Positions 63,354 to 64,000 of a DNA stretch of 64,000 nucleotides are shown here, in pieces. The stretch comes from Oscillospiraceae bacterium (lineage in GTDB: Bacteria; Bacillota; Clostridia; Oscillospirales; Oscillospiraceae). Location: assembly GCA_022846075.1 (NCBI GenBank), contig AP025582.1, positions 1,674,001 through 1,738,000 on the forward strand, given 5' to 3'. The first letter of the stretch is position 1; each line of letters opens with the position of its first letter. The translations under genes were made by a program, and so were the position numbers. The notes beneath the pieces are model-generated. The model had not been told where the DNA came from, searched no databases, and saw only the letters and a program-made list of their open reading frames with translations.

Positions 63354-63911
63354 TTGACGCCTCCTGTCATACCCTATGACCGGGCCGCGGCGGTGGCCTA
63401 TGCACACCGGTGGGCCTTTGGCCGAAATCCAAAGTTTTATGACTATGAGGAACTGGGAGGGGACTGCACCAATTTTGCCTCTCAATGCCTGTACGCCGGT
63501 ACCGGAGTCATGAATTTCACGCCGGTCTACGGCTGGTACTACATCGATGCCAACAACAAAGCCCCCGCCTGGACCGGCGTCGAGTACTTCCGCAACTTTC
63601 TGACACGGGGCAAAGAGACACCCGGCCCTTTTGCCGAGGAGACTACTCTGCGCAATCTTCTCCCCGGCGACTTTGTCCAACTTAATTTCAAGGGCGAGGT
63701 TTTCTCCCACACCCCCGTCATTATATCCATTGGAAACCCGGCCACACCAGAAAACACCCTGCTGGCCGCCCATTCCTATGACGCCGACTACCGGCCCCTC
63801 AGCACCTACTTTTATCAGCAGATCCGTTATCTTCATGTCCTCGGAGCCTACCCGCCGGAAAAGACTACTCCTCCGGCTCCGAAGCCGCCGGTTTCTTCCG
63901 CCCCGTCCTGA
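63354..63911 (+). CDS. Amidase-domain protein (Amidase_6-like)
   Basis: A 185-residue protein matching the Amidase_6 (PF12671) pattern: YDRAAAVAYAHRWAFGRNP, then DCTNFASQCLYAG with nucleophile Cys38, and HTPVIISIG. It should cleave amide or peptide bonds in the wall, but the class is poorly studied. No signal peptide is visible with the TTG start at 63354, which follows GGGGGGAGGGG; the in-frame upstream stretch crosses a terminator. The 3' end overlaps an antisense recombinase gene by 47 bp. Confidence 0.75.
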   Translation: MTPPVIPYDRAAAVAYAHRWAFGRNPKFYDYEELGGDCTNFASQCLYAGTGVMNFTPVYGWYYIDANNKAPAWTGVEYFRNFLTRGKETPGPFAEETTLRNLLPGDFVQLNFKGEVFSHTPVIISIGNPATPENTLLAAHSYDADYRPLSTYFYQQIRYLHVLGAYPPEKTTPPAPKPPVSSAPS

Positions 63912-64000
63912 CCTTCCCCAGGGGATTGGCCTTTGCCGCCAGACGGAGGTTTTCATTGTCCACGTGGGTGTAGATTTGTGTGGTATTCAGGTTGTCGTGG
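63865..64000 (-). CDS. Tyrosine recombinase C-terminal end (partial)
   Basis: The minus-strand frame from 63999 to 63865 encodes 44 residues ending in TAG and is cut by the window edge. HDNLNTTQIYTHVDNENLR matches the final His/Tyr block of tyrosine recombinases (Tyr of TQIYTHV is the nucleophile), followed by a Lys/Pro-rich tail. It may be an XerC-type or mobile-element integrase. The overlap with the amidase gene (63865-63911) is antisense. The rest of the gene lies beyond the window. Confidence 0.75.
   Translation of the reverse strand, partial: HDNLNTTQIYTHVDNENLRLAAKANPLGKVRTGRKKPAASEPEE

Overview
The window is about 64 kb of GC-rich (roughly 60% by eye), densely coded chromosome from a Gram-positive, spore-forming member of the Clostridia. 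Support for this comes from SigH-like, SpoIIM-like, SpoIID-like and YunB-like genes, a tyrosine T-box, a lysine riboswitch, Rex, S-layer-homology (SLH) surface proteins, strong AGGAGG ribosome sites and many TTG/GTG starts. A high-GC gut Oscillospiraceae lineage (Flavonifractor/Pseudoflavonifractor-like) fits best, but that is inference. I see no prophage, insertion sequence, CRISPR array, tRNA or 16S/23S rRNA gene; the content is mostly core genome.

Layout: 0.1-3.2 kb, ACT regulator, homoserine dehydrogenase and aspartokinase. 3.2-10.3 kb, a histidine operon (hisZ-hisG fusion, hisD, B, H, A, F, a DUF3795 gene, hisI, hisE, a GNAT gene). 10.3-15.0 kb, ruvC-ruvA-small gene-ruvB-AAA ATPase, then glmM. 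15.1-17.7 kb, SigH-like sigma factor, zinc-ribbon protein, coaX and an ECF S component. 17.8-20.0 kb, a BlaI/M56 signalling pair. 20.1-24.9 kb, aminotransferase, purB, pfkA, fba. 25.0-28.6 kb (minus strand), arsC-like, glnS, threonine aldolase, membrane protein. 28.7-31.4 kb, T-box, tyrS, AI-2E-family transporter. 31.5-34.6 kb (minus strand), lysine riboswitch-asd-dapA-dapB. 34.7-39.7 kb, SpoIID-like, queA, TfoX_C, tgt, yajC, TIGR04086-like. 40.1-44.4 kb, spoIIM-like, xerD, DUF1858, trmK, nif3-like, yebC. 44.5-48.6 kb, a heterodimeric ABC exporter and convergent RNase P RNA. 48.7-57.8 kb, murD, three tandem M42 peptidases, a PLP lyase-like gene, yunB, vanZ-like, ligA. 57.8-64.0 kb, nitroreductase (minus), rex, an SLH protein, a secreted Xaa-Pro peptidase with SLH repeats, an amidase-domain protein and the 3' end of a minus-strand tyrosine recombinase.

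Links between genes: aspartokinase, hom, asd, dapA and dapB form the aspartate-family pathway, and only the asd-dapA-dapB arm shows a riboswitch. The his operon encodes the ring-forming steps but lacks hisC and a histidinol-phosphatase. Many genes overlap by 1-8 bp (hisH/hisA, hisA/hisF, ruvA/orf/ruvB/AAA, blaI/M56, ABC pair, rex/SLH), suggesting translational coupling.

Items most worth a second look: the HisZ-HisG fusion, the genes embedded in the ruv cluster, the BlaI/M56 pair with a non-penicillin-binding sensor region and inverted-repeat operators, a terminator-like hairpin holding the ribosome site of the TIGR04086-like gene, the three-gene M42 cluster, the Rex operator on its own -35 box, the SLH-bearing Xaa-Pro peptidase, and a recombinase 3' end running antisense into an amidase gene. 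I did not find an obviously new defence or mobile system.
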